From Algoriphagus iocasae (lineage in GTDB: Bacteria; Bacteroidota; Bacteroidia; Cytophagales; Cyclobacteriaceae), in assembly GCF_014206875.1 (NCBI RefSeq), contig NZ_JACIJO010000004.1, positions 165,832 to 229,831 of the forward strand: DNA of 64,000 nucleotides, read 5' to 3'. Positions within the stretch are counted from its first letter, which is position 1. Each line of letters starts with the position of its first letter. This document shows, in pieces, positions 53,819 through 62,603 of the stretch. The notes beneath the pieces were generated by a model. It was not told the DNA's origin and made no database searches. It saw nothing but the letters and a program-made list of their open reading frames with translations. A program made the translations under genes and the position numbers.

Positions 53819-54061
53819 ATGGCAAAAGTTTGTGACATTACCGGAAAAAGACCTCGCGTAGGTAACAACGTGTCCCATGCAAACAACAAAACCAAGCGTA
53901 GATTCTACCCAAATCTTCACAAGAAGACATTCTACGTTCCTGAGGAAGACGCATGGATCACACTTAAAGTGTGCACTAAGGCATTGAAGACTATCAATAA
54001 GAAAGGTATCTCTGCAGTTTTGAAAGAAGCGCAGGATTCTGGCATGATCGTAATCAGATAA
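53819..54061 (+). CDS. rpmB: 50S ribosomal protein L28
   Basis: 80 residues from MAKVCDITGKRPRVGNNVSHANNKTKRRF, the invariable L28 opening; an upstream in-frame start at 53744 would add 25 unlikely residues. Bacteroidota order L28-L33-DUF4295 follows with gaps of 30 and 36 bases. It is part of the large ribosomal subunit near the E site. Confidence 0.97.
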   Translation: MAKVCDITGKRPRVGNNVSHANNKTKRRFYPNLHKKTFYVPEEDAWITLKVCTKALKTINKKGISAVLKEAQDSGMIVIR

Positions 54062-54091
54062 TCAAAGTCACGACCTTAAATAAACACGAAG

Positions 54092-54274
54092 ATGGCTAAG
54101 AAAGGAAACAGAGTACAGGTGATTTTGGAATGCACGGAGCACAAGACTTCTGGCATGCCAGGTACTTCAAGATACATCACTACCAAGAACAGAAAAAACA
54201 CTACTGAAAGATTGGAATTGAAAAAATTCAACCCAATTCTTAAAAAAGTGACTGTTCACAAAGAAATCAAGTAA
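54092..54274 (+). CDS. rpmG: 50S ribosomal protein L33
   Basis: 60 residues (MAKKGNRVQVILECTEHKTSGMPGTSRYITTKNRKNTTERLELKKFNP), typical L33. It has a single cysteine (C15) and not the four cysteines of the zinc-binding paralogue, so it is the zinc-free form, like the L31 in this window. Second gene of the operon. Confidence 0.97.
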   Translation: MAKKGNRVQVILECTEHKTSGMPGTSRYITTKNRKNTTERLELKKFNPILKKVTVHKEIK

Positions 54275-54310
54275 TTTAGCACAGGATTTTTCCTGTAAAA
54301 CGAAAAAGAT

Positions 54311-54463
54311 ATGGCTAAGAAAGTAGTAGCAACACTGAAGAAAAAAGACGGTGTAACTTACGCAAAAGTCATCAGAGCTGTAAAGTCTGATAAGACTGGT
54401 GCTTATACCTTCAGAGAAGAAATGGTTCCTTCCACTGCGGTTCAGGAAACATTAAGCAAATAA
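54311..54463 (+). CDS. DUF4295 small basic protein, ribosome-operon associated
   Basis: 50 residues: MAKKVVATLKKKDGVTYAKV ... VPSTAVQETLSK. Very basic at the N-terminus, like a ribosomal protein. Bacteroidota genomes carry it directly after rpmG. I infer it is a small ribosome-associated protein of the phylum. Last gene before a hairpin terminator. Confidence 0.85.
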   Translation: MAKKVVATLKKKDGVTYAKVIRAVKSDKTGAYTFREEMVPSTAVQETLSK

Positions 54464-54488
54464 TTGCCTAGTGCATCTTCATGCATTT

Positions 54489-54523
54489 AAGTCCCTCTGT
54501 CCAAAGGTCAGCAGGGACTTTTT
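54489..54523 (+). terminator. Rho-independent terminator
   Basis: AGTCCCT (54490-54496) pairs with AGGGACT (54513-54519), followed by T's. It ends the ribosomal-protein operon before ftsY. Confidence 0.75.
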
Positions 54524-54552
54524 CGTTATATTCCGCTTTTAAATAAATCAAC

Positions 54553-55512
54553 ATGGGAATTTTTGGTTTCTTTTCTAAAGACAAGAAAGAAAGCCTGGAT
54601 CAAGGCTTACAGAAATCTAGCGAAAACATATTTTCTAAACTCAGCAAAGCTGTAGTTGGTAAATCTAAAGTCGACGAAGAGATTTTAGATGAACTGGAGG
54701 AAATCCTGATTACATCTGATGTCGGAGTTGACACGACTATCAAAGTTATCAGACGAATTGAAGATCGTGTAGCTCGAGATAAATATGTCAATACCGAAGA
54801 GTTAGACAAAATCCTAAAAGAGGAAATCTCAGGTCTTCTCGAAGAAAACAACACCCAGGATTTACTGGATTTTGATATTCCAGAAGACAAAAAGCCTTAT
54901 GTCATCATGGTGGTGGGTGTCAACGGAGTTGGAAAGACCACAACTATTGGCAAATTGGCTAACCTTTTTAAATCTGCCGGCAAATCGGTAGTACTAGGAG
55001 CCGCAGATACATTTAGAGCTGCTGCTGTTGATCAATTGATCCTTTGGGGAGACAGGGTTGGAGTTCCAGTAATTTCACACGGCATGAACACAGACCCTGC
55101 TTCTGTTGCATTTGATGCGGTCAAAACTGGGGTAGACAATAAAGCAGATGTGGTGATTATTGATACAGCGGGAAGATTACATACCAAAGTAAATCTAATG
55201 AACGAATTAGGCAAGATCAAAAGAGTCATGCAGAAATTCATTCCTGACGCACCTCATGAAATCCTACTTGTATTGGATGGGTCTACTGGACAGAATGCTT
55301 TTATCCAAGCCAAAGAATTCACAAAAGTTACAGAAATCACCTCCCTCGCGATTACCAAATTAGACGGTACGGCCAAAGGAGGAGTAGTTATTGGGATCTC
55401 TGATCAATTCAAAATCCCGGTAAAATACATTGGAGTAGGTGAGAAAATGACTGATCTCCAACTATTTAACAGGAAGGAATTTGTCGATTCTCTTTTTACT
55501 AAGAAAAGATAA
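54553..55512 (+). CDS. ftsY: Signal recognition particle receptor FtsY
   Basis: 319 residues. SRP54-type N helical bundle (1-~105) followed by the G domain: GVNGVGKTTTIGKLA (P-loop at 122-129), DTFRAAAVDQL, DTAGRLHTK, TKLDGTAKGG and a C-terminal GVGEKMTDLQLF. The acidic A domain of E. coli FtsY is nearly absent, as in many bacteria. It docks ribosome-SRP complexes at the membrane SecYEG channel. Flanked by terminators on both sides. Confidence 0.97.
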   Translation: MGIFGFFSKDKKESLDQGLQKSSENIFSKLSKAVVGKSKVDEEILDELEEILITSDVGVDTTIKVIRRIEDRVARDKYVNTEELDKILKEEISGLLEENNTQDLLDFDIPEDKKPYVIMVVGVNGVGKTTTIGKLANLFKSAGKSVVLGAADTFRAAAVDQLILWGDRVGVPVISHGMNTDPASVAFDAVKTGVDNKADVVIIDTAGRLHTKVNLMNELGKIKRVMQKFIPDAPHEILLVLDGSTGQNAFIQAKEFTKVTEITSLAITKLDGTAKGGVVIGISDQFKIPVKYIGVGEKMTDLQLFNRKEFVDSLFTKKR

Positions 55513-55529
55513 AAGAAATCACTCTTTAT

Positions 55530-55562
55530 AATACCCCGGCTTAGGTCGGGGTATTTTTTTTA
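55530..55562 (+). terminator. Rho-independent terminator after ftsY
   Basis: ATACCCCG-GCTTAGGT-CGGGGTAT (55531-55554) followed by T's to 55561. Confidence 0.9.
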
Positions 55563-55629
55563 TCCAAAGTTGAACCTTAAAAATTTTTTGTCGTAATTTA
55601 ATATGATATCATTTTAACATCATATTGAA

Positions 55630-56478
55630 ATGGAAAAAACTAAAAAACCTTCGTCCGGATATTTAATTATCCTTTTGGATCTTGCACTTATTGTTGGATC
55701 AGTTTTCTCTTTTGTAAACTATTCACCTGTTCTAGGTGCTGTAGCTGCATTTTTAGCAATCATAAGCCTGCCAGGATATTTCATAGTAGAACCTAATAAA
55801 GCCATGGTTTTGCTTCTTTTCGGAGAATACAAGGGAAGTGTTAAAGCGAATGGATTTTATTGGGTCAACCCATTTATGACCAAGAAAAAAATATCCCTTC
55901 GAGTAAGAAACTTTGAAAACAAACCTGTCAAGGTAAATGACAAAATCGGTAACCCAGTCTTGATAGGAACGATTGTGGTTTGGCAAGTGGAAGACACATT
56001 TAAGGCAACTTTTGATGTGGACGATTACGAGAACTTTGTTCACCTTCAATCAGATGCGGCTATAAGAAAAATGGCCGGACTTTATCCTTATGATAATTTC
56101 GAAGATGAAGAGGCAGAAATCACTTTACGCTCTGGCGTTGAAGATGTAAACCATTCTTTGGAACAGGAAATCAGTGAAAGACTTCATCATGCTGGTATTA
56201 AAGTAATCGAAGCTAGAATTTCTCACTTGGCCTATTCATCAGAAATCGCATCCGCTATGCTTCAAAGACAGCAGGCGACAGCAATTGTGGCAGCTCGTCA
56301 AAAAATTGTAGAAGGAGCCGTAGGGATGGTAGAAATGGCTTTGGAAGACTTGAAAATGAAGGATATTATCGAGTTTGATGATGAGAAAAAAGCTGTGATG
56401 GTCTCCAATCTTATGGTAGTTCTTTGCTCAGATAAAAGCGCTAGTCCGGTACTTAATGTTGGCACATTGAACCAATAA
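55630..56478 (+). CDS. SPFH/Band 7 domain membrane protein
   Basis: 282 residues. Two N-terminal membrane segments (about 10-28 and 32-52) precede an SPFH domain (VEPNKAMVLLLFGEYKGSVKANGFYWVNPFMTKKKISLRVRNFENKPVKVND), a helical region with SEIASAMLQRQQATAIVAARQKIVEGAVGMVEMAL, and a short tail. This is the stomatin/flotillin-like scaffold type. It is likely the first gene of an operon with the PH-like and ribbon-helix-helix genes. It is probably an inner-membrane scaffold. Confidence 0.85.
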   Translation: MEKTKKPSSGYLIILLDLALIVGSVFSFVNYSPVLGAVAAFLAIISLPGYFIVEPNKAMVLLLFGEYKGSVKANGFYWVNPFMTKKKISLRVRNFENKPVKVNDKIGNPVLIGTIVVWQVEDTFKATFDVDDYENFVHLQSDAAIRKMAGLYPYDNFEDEEAEITLRSGVEDVNHSLEQEISERLHHAGIKVIEARISHLAYSSEIASAMLQRQQATAIVAARQKIVEGAVGMVEMALEDLKMKDIIEFDDEKKAVMVSNLMVVLCSDKSASPVLNVGTLNQ

Positions 56479-56482
56479 AAAA

Positions 56483-56980
56483 ATGAGTAATCAGGTTTTT
56501 AATGAAAAGCAATCCTACAAGGGAAGTTGGATCATGTATTTAATCCTGCTTACCGAAATACCAACATTAATCTTAATGTTGGTGCTTTTCTTTACCTCAG
56601 AAGACAAACAGGAAATGGGGATAGCTCTGGCCGTGGTACTTTCTGTCTTGGCATTGAGCATTTCCCTAATCTTGTCAATTTCTCTTGAAACAAGAATTGA
56701 TCAATTCGGAATTCAATACAAATATTATCCGTTTATTAGAAACTGGAGAAAAATCCCAAAAAATGAAATTCTAGACGTTCGCGTTATTACGTTCAATCCT
56801 ATTTTTGATTACGGCGGTTATGGTATGAAAAGAAACAGGAATACCAAACTTTATAATATTTTGGGAGATGAAGGTTTGCTAATAAATACGGGTGAAAAAA
56901 GAAAAATATTACTTGGAACAAGTGAGAGAAAAAAGCTGGAGGTTTTTCTAGCCACATGGAAGGAGGAAGGTGATGCCTAA
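56483..56980 (+). CDS. Membrane protein with two helices and a PH-like C-terminus
   Basis: 165 residues. Two helices (about 16-38 and 46-68) are followed by a beta-rich domain (TRIDQFGIQYKYYPFIRNWRKIPKNEILDVRV ... GLLINTGEKRKILLGTSERKKLEVFLATW), whose layout resembles bacterial PH (bPH) domains. It starts 4 bases after the SPFH gene and overlaps the next by 8 bases. No other function is recognised. Confidence 0.65.
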   Translation: MSNQVFNEKQSYKGSWIMYLILLTEIPTLILMLVLFFTSEDKQEMGIALAVVLSVLALSISLILSISLETRIDQFGIQYKYYPFIRNWRKIPKNEILDVRVITFNPIFDYGGYGMKRNRNTKLYNILGDEGLLINTGEKRKILLGTSERKKLEVFLATWKEEGDA

Positions 56981-57149
56981 GAAAAAACCATTTGCTTTAC
57001 GCCTAGACGAAAATATGATGAAGGCAGTGGAAAAATGGGCTTCCGATGAATTCCGAAGCACCAATGGACAGCTGGAATGGATCATTCGAGAAGCACTAAA
57101 AAAATCTGGCCGGTTAAAAAAGGGGGATTCAGAATCTTCAGAGGAATAA
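56973..57149 (+). CDS. Arc-type ribbon-helix-helix small protein
   Basis: 58 residues: MPKKKPFALRLDENMMKAVEKWASDEFRSTNGQLEWIIREALKKSG..., a ribbon (PFALRLD) followed by two helices as in Arc-family DNA-binding repressors. It begins inside the end of the PH-like gene (8-base overlap) and converges on the TolC gene with 21 bases between. It probably dimerises and binds DNA, and may autoregulate this operon, since SPFH genes with Arc partners are common in Bacteroidota (inference). The acidic tail (DSESSEE) is unusual. Confidence 0.8.
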   Translation: MPKKKPFALRLDENMMKAVEKWASDEFRSTNGQLEWIIREALKKSGRLKKGDSESSEE

Positions 57150-57170
57150 ATAGACAAATTATCCCTAGCG

Positions 57171-58667
57171 TTACTCTTCTAATTCCGGATTATAGAGCAA
57201 CTGATCATTCTCAAAATCATATAGAGTCAATGCTCTCAACTCATAATATGCTACCCAAAAATCCTTCAAAGAGCTAAAGAAAGCTCTCTTGTTAGTGTCT
57301 TTTTCATTCTGGGCTATATTGAGATCTGAAATGGTCACATTACCTGTTTGGTAGCGGTTCAAGGCTATTTGATATCTTTTTTCAGCAACCTCATCTGACT
57401 TCTGTGTCACTTTAATTCGTTCTCTGATCATTAAGAAATTTCTCACTTTTGTGAAAATCTCTTGCTCAAAGTTGATGGTTTCATTTTCGACTTCATACTC
57501 AGTTAATTGCTGATTTGCCAAAGCTTGAGACATTCTAGCTTTGTTTCTTCCCCAATCCAAAATCGGAACTGATATTCCCAGGTTTACCAAAGCTTGGGTA
57601 TTCGGATTGTTGTAAATATCACCCCAAGTAAAAGCTGCATTGTTATAGCCATAACTTGCATTTAAATTCATCGCCAATCGCTGCCCTTTGGCTTCTGCTA
57701 CTTGCGCCTCAGACTCCATTCTTCGTCTGTCAAACCCCAGTGCTTCTGATCTGTTTTGGAAAGCGTAGGCAATAGCCTCATCGATATTTACATCAAAATC
57801 CGGAATCTCTTTAGGTGATAGTAATTTGATTTTGGCATATTGATTTAAACCTATGTAAGAATTTACTGCCAAAGATGATTTTTCTAAATCAAGTTGCGCT
57901 TGAGCAAGATCCTGCTTAGCCTGCAGAGTTTGTAACTCCACTTGAAGTAGCTTGTCTTCAAACGTAGCTCCTATCTCATACCTCTTTTGTTCAATGGCAA
58001 AAATATCCTCCGTGTTTTTTAGATTTTTAGAAGCGATATCAAAATTTACCTGAGCGATTAAATAGTCAAAAAACAATTCAGTCACCATCATTGAAATCAT
58101 TTCACCTTCTTCGACAAATTCTCTTTTGCTTTCCTCAAACATCAACGGCTCAATTTTCTTGTCCCACTTATAAGGGTTATATGCGAAAATCGGCTGACTC
58201 AGACTGACATTTAAAGGGGTTCCCGACCATTGAGTTTGAACTTCATTATCATCGGCTGAAAAATTATCAAATCGATTGGTTGATGTATTGACAGAAATCA
58301 TACCTCCTGTCGGTGCAATTACTTGTTGCAACCCAAGCCCTAAATCAACCAAATTCTGCTTTACAGGTAAAAACTTTATTGTACCATCTGGCTGTGGCAC
58401 GGAATTGATAGCCTGAGAATAGGCAGGAACAGTACCAGTCAGTCGCAATTGAGGATTATAATTTGATTTGAAAAATCTGTATCTCCAATATCGATTTTCC
58501 TTTCTGGTTTTGGCTCGCAAAGATGCTGGAGATCTATCTTTAGCTCTTTGAACCATGTCATGTAGCGTATAAGTCACCGAGTCCTGAGCAAAAGCTTCCT
58601 GGAAGGAAATCAATAAAAAGGCAAAAACAGTGAATCCAAAAACATGCAAAGCGCTACAATTTTTCAT
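57171..58667 (-). CDS. TolC-family outer-membrane efflux protein
   Basis: 498 residues with a signal peptide (VFGFTVFAFLLISFQEAFA, after a short lead). Two OEP repeats of long helices and short strands (ARKTRKENRYW region; LQAKQDLAQAQLDLEKSSLAVNSYIGL; QVAEAKGQRLAMNLNASYGY; ALNRYQTGNVTISDLNIAQNEKDTNKRAF) are typical of the trimeric TolC channel. The partners (HlyD-like adaptor and RND or ABC pump) are not in the window, so the substrate is unknown. Confidence 0.85.
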   Translation of the reverse strand: MKNCSALHVFGFTVFAFLLISFQEAFAQDSVTYTLHDMVQRAKDRSPASLRAKTRKENRYWRYRFFKSNYNPQLRLTGTVPAYSQAINSVPQPDGTIKFLPVKQNLVDLGLGLQQVIAPTGGMISVNTSTNRFDNFSADDNEVQTQWSGTPLNVSLSQPIFAYNPYKWDKKIEPLMFEESKREFVEEGEMISMMVTELFFDYLIAQVNFDIASKNLKNTEDIFAIEQKRYEIGATFEDKLLQVELQTLQAKQDLAQAQLDLEKSSLAVNSYIGLNQYAKIKLLSPKEIPDFDVNIDEAIAYAFQNRSEALGFDRRRMESEAQVAEAKGQRLAMNLNASYGYNNAAFTWGDIYNNPNTQALVNLGISVPILDWGRNKARMSQALANQQLTEYEVENETINFEQEIFTKVRNFLMIRERIKVTQKSDEVAEKRYQIALNRYQTGNVTISDLNIAQNEKDTNKRAFFSSLKDFWVAYYELRALTLYDFENDQLLYNPELEE

Positions 58668-58845
58668 AGAGTCAAATCAAATAGTATGTTCCAAAAAAAA
58701 GAATTGAACTAAAATAATGAGAGAATATTCTTTAGCAAAAGACTTTTAACTTTCAAATGCTAAAACTTCCTAAAGAATTAAAAGAATATCCAGAACTAGC
58801 CTACTCAATCATCTTTATTAACTTGCAGGTTCAAATTTTCCCTGA

Positions 58846-59610
58846 ATGAAGTCCATCATAAGTTTCGTCATCCGATATATTCCAAGGCCATTTCTGCAGC
58901 AAGTCAGTCCCCTTGCAATGAAGTTTTTTGCACAGCTAAATAAAGGAACTGATGTTACTTGCCCTGTTTGCCAGCATAGCTACAAGAAGTTTCTACCTTA
59001 TGGAAGGATTGCCAGGGAAAATGCACTTTGCCCAAATTGCCTTTCTTTGGAACGACACCGTCTCATGTGGCTTTTTCTTCAGGAAAAAACTGATTTTTTC
59101 ACTGCCAAACTAAAAGTATTACACATTGCTCCTGAGCATTGTTTTATCAATCGATTTGAAGCCTTGCCAAATCTAGATTACATCACTGCTGATTTGGAGT
59201 CTCCTTTGGCTAAAGTGAAAATGGATGTGCATAAAATCCCTTTTGAGGAAAATACATTTGATGTTGTCTTCTGCAATCACGTCATGGAACATGTAGAAGA
59301 TGATCTTTTAGCTTGCTCTGAAATTAACCGGGTTCTTAAAAGTGACGGCTGGGGAATCATCCAATCACCAGTTTACAACCTTCCTGAAACTCTCGAGGAT
59401 AAATCTATTACTGACCCTGCGGAAAGAGAAAAAGTTTTTGGACAACGAGATCATGTCAGAAAATATGGGAATGATTACGCGAAGAGGCTAAGAAAATCAG
59501 GTATCCGAATCGATGAAAATCTTTTTGTAAAAGAATTAAAATCAGAAAAAGTCAAACAATTCGCTCTTCCGGAAAATGAAATCATTTTCGTGTGCAAAAA
59601 AGGTAATTAG
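58846..59610 (+). CDS. SAM-dependent methyltransferase with zinc-ribbon-like N-terminus
   Basis: 254 residues. A four-cysteine module (CPVCQHSYKKF ... ALCPNCLSLERHRLMW, about residues 38-70) precedes a Rossmann methyltransferase of class I (LKVLHIAPE, ADLESPLAKVKMDVHKIPFEENTFDVVFCNHVMEHVEDD, RVLKSDGWGIIQSPV). The glycine-rich motif I reads HIAPE, a divergent form. It converges on a glycosyltransferase gene with a 4-base stop overlap. Its target is unknown; a glycan or lipid is possible by context. Confidence 0.75.
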   Translation: MKSIISFVIRYIPRPFLQQVSPLAMKFFAQLNKGTDVTCPVCQHSYKKFLPYGRIARENALCPNCLSLERHRLMWLFLQEKTDFFTAKLKVLHIAPEHCFINRFEALPNLDYITADLESPLAKVKMDVHKIPFEENTFDVVFCNHVMEHVEDDLLACSEINRVLKSDGWGIIQSPVYNLPETLEDKSITDPAEREKVFGQRDHVRKYGNDYAKRLRKSGIRIDENLFVKELKSEKVKQFALPENEIIFVCKKGN

Positions 59611-60572
59611 CCTTTGACTTGCTTACGAATCAATTCATAAACTAATCCTGTACCGTAGGAAAACAGTTGGGTAAAAGAAGTGATAAGGCTATAAATACCG
59701 ATTATTATTGAGCGGTACTTAATGCTTGAGTCGACCACTACTGCAAGGCTCCAAAGAATCAAAATAGAAAGTTGAAAAGGAAATACACTTAACCCCAATA
59801 AGCCTGAAACACTTGTTCCTATACAAAAAAGCACAAATAATGTAGGTAAAAAGTGTACCTTTTTTATTGCATCAGGATGATACCTCGAAACATTGACACG
59901 ATTTCTTCCAAATGAAAATGCCTGTTTCGCAAATGATATTAAGGTGTTCTTTCTCTTATGAAAAACAAAAGCCTCCTCAACCAATTCCAGTTTAAAACCT
60001 GCTTTTTTAATACGGATACTCCATTCTATATCTTCTCCTTTATTTGGATCCACGAAACCTCCAATAGACTCAAAAACATTTCGTGAAACTCCCATATTAA
60101 AACCTCTTGCCTGGTATTTAGCAGGATCTTTCAGTTTTCCTCTAATTCCTCCTGTTGTCCAAAATGAGGTCATGGCAAAATCCATCGCTTTTTGAATTGG
60201 ACTAAAGCTTTGCTCCGCAGCATCAGGCCCACCAAAAGCATCTAATTCCCGCTTTTGTATCGCCATTTTAAGCTCCTCTAAATACTCTGCTGGCAATAAG
60301 ACATCTGAATCCAATATGACAAAAAAATCTCCCTGAGCATACCTCATACCATCATTCCTTGCAAAACCCTGCCCTTGATTAGGCTGATTATAGTAGGAAA
60401 TAGAAAAATCGTTCTTGAATGCAGTACAAACTTCATCCGCCCGATCAACAGAACCATCGTCCATTACGATGACTTCAAATTGTTTAAATGATTGATTTTT
60501 TAAACTTTCTAAAAGTTCTCTTATCTCTTCAGGACGGTTATAAACCGGTATGATCACCGAGAAAAACATCAA
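59607..60572 (-). CDS. Family-2 glycosyltransferase with C-terminal membrane helices
   Basis: 321 residues. GT-A fold with SVIIPVYNRPEEIRELLESLKNQS, VMDDGSVDRAD, the DxD-type FVILDSDVLLP (about 88-98) and later GEDIEWSIRIKKAGF. Three hydrophobic segments near the C-terminus (about 240-300) anchor it to the membrane. It transfers a sugar for a surface glycan, by family. Its start overlaps the neighbouring glycosyltransferase stop by 4 bases. Confidence 0.85.
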   Translation of the reverse strand: MMFFSVIIPVYNRPEEIRELLESLKNQSFKQFEVIVMDDGSVDRADEVCTAFKNDFSISYYNQPNQGQGFARNDGMRYAQGDFFVILDSDVLLPAEYLEELKMAIQKRELDAFGGPDAAEQSFSPIQKAMDFAMTSFWTTGGIRGKLKDPAKYQARGFNMGVSRNVFESIGGFVDPNKGEDIEWSIRIKKAGFKLELVEEAFVFHKRKNTLISFAKQAFSFGRNRVNVSRYHPDAIKKVHFLPTLFVLFCIGTSVSGLLGLSVFPFQLSILILWSLAVVVDSSIKYRSIIIGIYSLITSFTQLFSYGTGLVYELIRKQVKG

Positions 60573-61531
60573 TAATCAAAGTTTATCTCCTCGTCAATTT
60601 TATATTCTGTCTCTTTTGATTGATTTGAGGTCATCAATTCCGCAATGAAACCAGTCACAAAAAGCTGAACCCCGATGATTAAGGCTACCAAAGCCAAGAA
60701 AAACAAAGGCTGATCTGTAATCTCTCTTACTTGTAATCCTTTGCTTAGCCCATATACTTTTTGAAATATCAGCCAACAGGTTATCACAAAGCCTGAGAAA
60801 AAAGAAAGAGTGCCTAGCAATCCGAAAAAATGCATCGGCTTCTTTTTATATCTGTGAACAAAAGAAACTGAGATCAAGTCAAGAAATCCATTCAGAAACC
60901 TTTCTATTCCAAATTTGGAGTAGCCATATTTTCTCGATTGATGTTGAACAATTTTCTCACCGATCTTAGGAAAACCATTCCATTTGGCTAAAAGAGGGAT
61001 ATAACGATGCATTTCCCCATAAACCTGGATATTTTTTACGACTTTCAATTTATAGGCCTTTAGCCCACAATTAAAGTCATGTAGTTTGATACCAGAAATC
61101 CATCTGGTAACAGCATTAAAAAATTTGGATGGGATAGTTTTACTGATGGGGTCATGTCTTTCTTTTTTCCAGCCAGAAACAACATCAAATCCCCCCTCTT
61201 TAACCATCGCAAAAAGACCCGGTATTTCATCTGGACTATCCTGCAAATCTGCATCCATAGTGATAACTACATCACCACTTACTTTTTGAAAACCAGCATC
61301 CAAAGCTGCTGATTTCCCATAATTTCTAGTAAAGTTCAGCCCTTTCACCTCTTCGAACTCGCCGGCAAGGCTATTAATAACCCCCCAGGAGTTATCTGTA
61401 CTTCCGTCATTTATAAAAACGACTTCATAAGAAAAGCCGTGGTCTTTCATGACACGGCTAATCCAATGAGTTAATTCAGTAATTGATTCCTCTTCGTTGA
61501 ATACAGGAACGACAACGGAAATATCAGGCAT
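60569..61531 (-). CDS. DPM1/GtrB-like glycosyltransferase with two C-terminal membrane helices
   Basis: 320 residues. SVVVPVFNEEESITELTHWIS, INDGSTDNSW, VVITMDADLQDSPDEIPGL (DxD) and HDFNCGLKAYK are the hallmark of polyprenyl-phosphate sugar synthases of the DPM1 type. Two transmembrane segments follow (about 234-256 and 268-290). It probably makes polyprenyl-phosphate-linked mannose or glucose for glycan or lipid modification. It overlaps the next gene by 4 bases and follows DUF4199 protein 1 by 3 bases. Confidence 0.85.
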   Translation of the reverse strand: MPDISVVVPVFNEEESITELTHWISRVMKDHGFSYEVVFINDGSTDNSWGVINSLAGEFEEVKGLNFTRNYGKSAALDAGFQKVSGDVVITMDADLQDSPDEIPGLFAMVKEGGFDVVSGWKKERHDPISKTIPSKFFNAVTRWISGIKLHDFNCGLKAYKLKVVKNIQVYGEMHRYIPLLAKWNGFPKIGEKIVQHQSRKYGYSKFGIERFLNGFLDLISVSFVHRYKKKPMHFFGLLGTLSFFSGFVITCWLIFQKVYGLSKGLQVREITDQPLFFLALVALIIGVQLFVTGFIAELMTSNQSKETEYKIDEEINFDY

Positions 61532-61534
61532 GCT

Positions 61535-62083
61535 TTAGTAATCCAGAGATTTATCTCTTTTTTTAAGTATTGCAGCTATAATTAAAGCAATTATTGCATA
61601 GATAATAATCCCAATTCCAAACCCCATCAATTGACCAGATAGAGTAAATTGTTTTGCAGTACTAGCTCTCATTTCTTCCAATTGACCTGGAGGTAAAGAA
61701 TCAGCTGAAGCGCCAAAGCTCTCCATCATTTTGATGCTGTTTTCAAAGGCAAGATCTCCTAATACTCCAGGAAGTGACGGGTCAATCACATGAAACAATA
61801 ATACTTGTCCAATTAGACCTATAATACCTGAAATCAAAATTGCTATAAAGCTAAAATTAAAGGCAGTACCAAAGGTCATAAAGCCTCCAATTTCAGATCG
61901 ATACTGTCTTCCAAAATAAATGATCAAAGCAAAGAAGATTACTATTGCTATTAAACCAAACCAAGCTGAGCCTAGTAATGTAGCATCAATAAAATAGGCA
62001 ATAAAAGTTAAGGCAAGTGAAATTAAGCCAATAGTAACACCTGGTTTCACAGCGGCTTGAAAAGGAGATTGATTCTCTTCCAT
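61535..62083 (-). CDS. DUF4199 membrane protein
   Basis: 182 residues with four or five hydrophobic helices (about 14-33, 38-56, 68-97, and 150-175) and a soluble segment between helices 3 and 4 (DPSLPGVLGDLAFENSIKMMESFGASADSLPPGQLEEMRAS). This is the DUF4199 pattern. It is a paralogue of the next gene. Function unknown; the pair sits between glycosyltransferases and the dihydroorotase-like gene, which I recall as a conserved gene order in Bacteroidota. Confidence 0.7.
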   Translation of the reverse strand: MEENQSPFQAAVKPGVTIGLISLALTFIAYFIDATLLGSAWFGLIAIVIFFALIIYFGRQYRSEIGGFMTFGTAFNFSFIAILISGIIGLIGQVLLFHVIDPSLPGVLGDLAFENSIKMMESFGASADSLPPGQLEEMRASTAKQFTLSGQLMGFGIGIIIYAIIALIIAAILKKRDKSLDY

Positions 62084-62090
62084 AGTTTTA

Positions 62091-62603
62091 TTAGTTAGGG
62101 TTTTTCCTCAAAATAATAGAAATAATTATAGTAAAAAACAGTCCTGGAACGATTTTCCAAATCGCATCATTTATAGCAACGTCAGAAATCACCATATTTT
62201 TGACACTTTCCATGGTTGCCAAAAATGAATTTTCCCCGACTTGAGAAACGATGGTCTCTTTACTTTCAGCTAAAGTATTAATTTTTGAGGACTTTATTAT
62301 TTCAAAAAGATCAGGTTCTAAAGAAAGCAAAACCCAGATTCCTAAAAAAGAAATGATTGCGATTAACATGTAAGTTACAAAACCCACACTCATCCCTTCC
62401 GCAAAAGAAAGGTAGCCCTGATTGCTATAATCTTTGAAATATTTAAGAGCCAAATAAACTGATATTGGCACGATAACGTAACCAAAAATCAAATTGAGTG
62501 TCGTAGGATCTTCTTTAAAGAAAGATAACACGAAAAATGAGATCAATCCCAAAACACCTCCGAGGATCCCAAAAAGGTACGCAGACTTAAAGTACTTATT
62601 CAT
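62091..62603 (-). CDS. DUF4199 membrane protein (second copy)
   Basis: 170 residues with four hydrophobic helices and a soluble loop (EIIKSSKINTLAESKETIVSQVGENSFLATMESVKNMV) between helices 3 and 4, matching the neighbouring DUF4199 protein. Seven bases separate the pair, and its start overlaps the dihydroorotase-like stop by 8 bases. Tandem duplication is likely old, since they are clearly diverged. Function unknown. Confidence 0.7.
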   Translation of the reverse strand: MNKYFKSAYLFGILGGVLGLISFFVLSFFKEDPTTLNLIFGYVIVPISVYLALKYFKDYSNQGYLSFAEGMSVGFVTYMLIAIISFLGIWVLLSLEPDLFEIIKSSKINTLAESKETIVSQVGENSFLATMESVKNMVISDVAINDAIWKIVPGLFFTIIISIILRKNPN

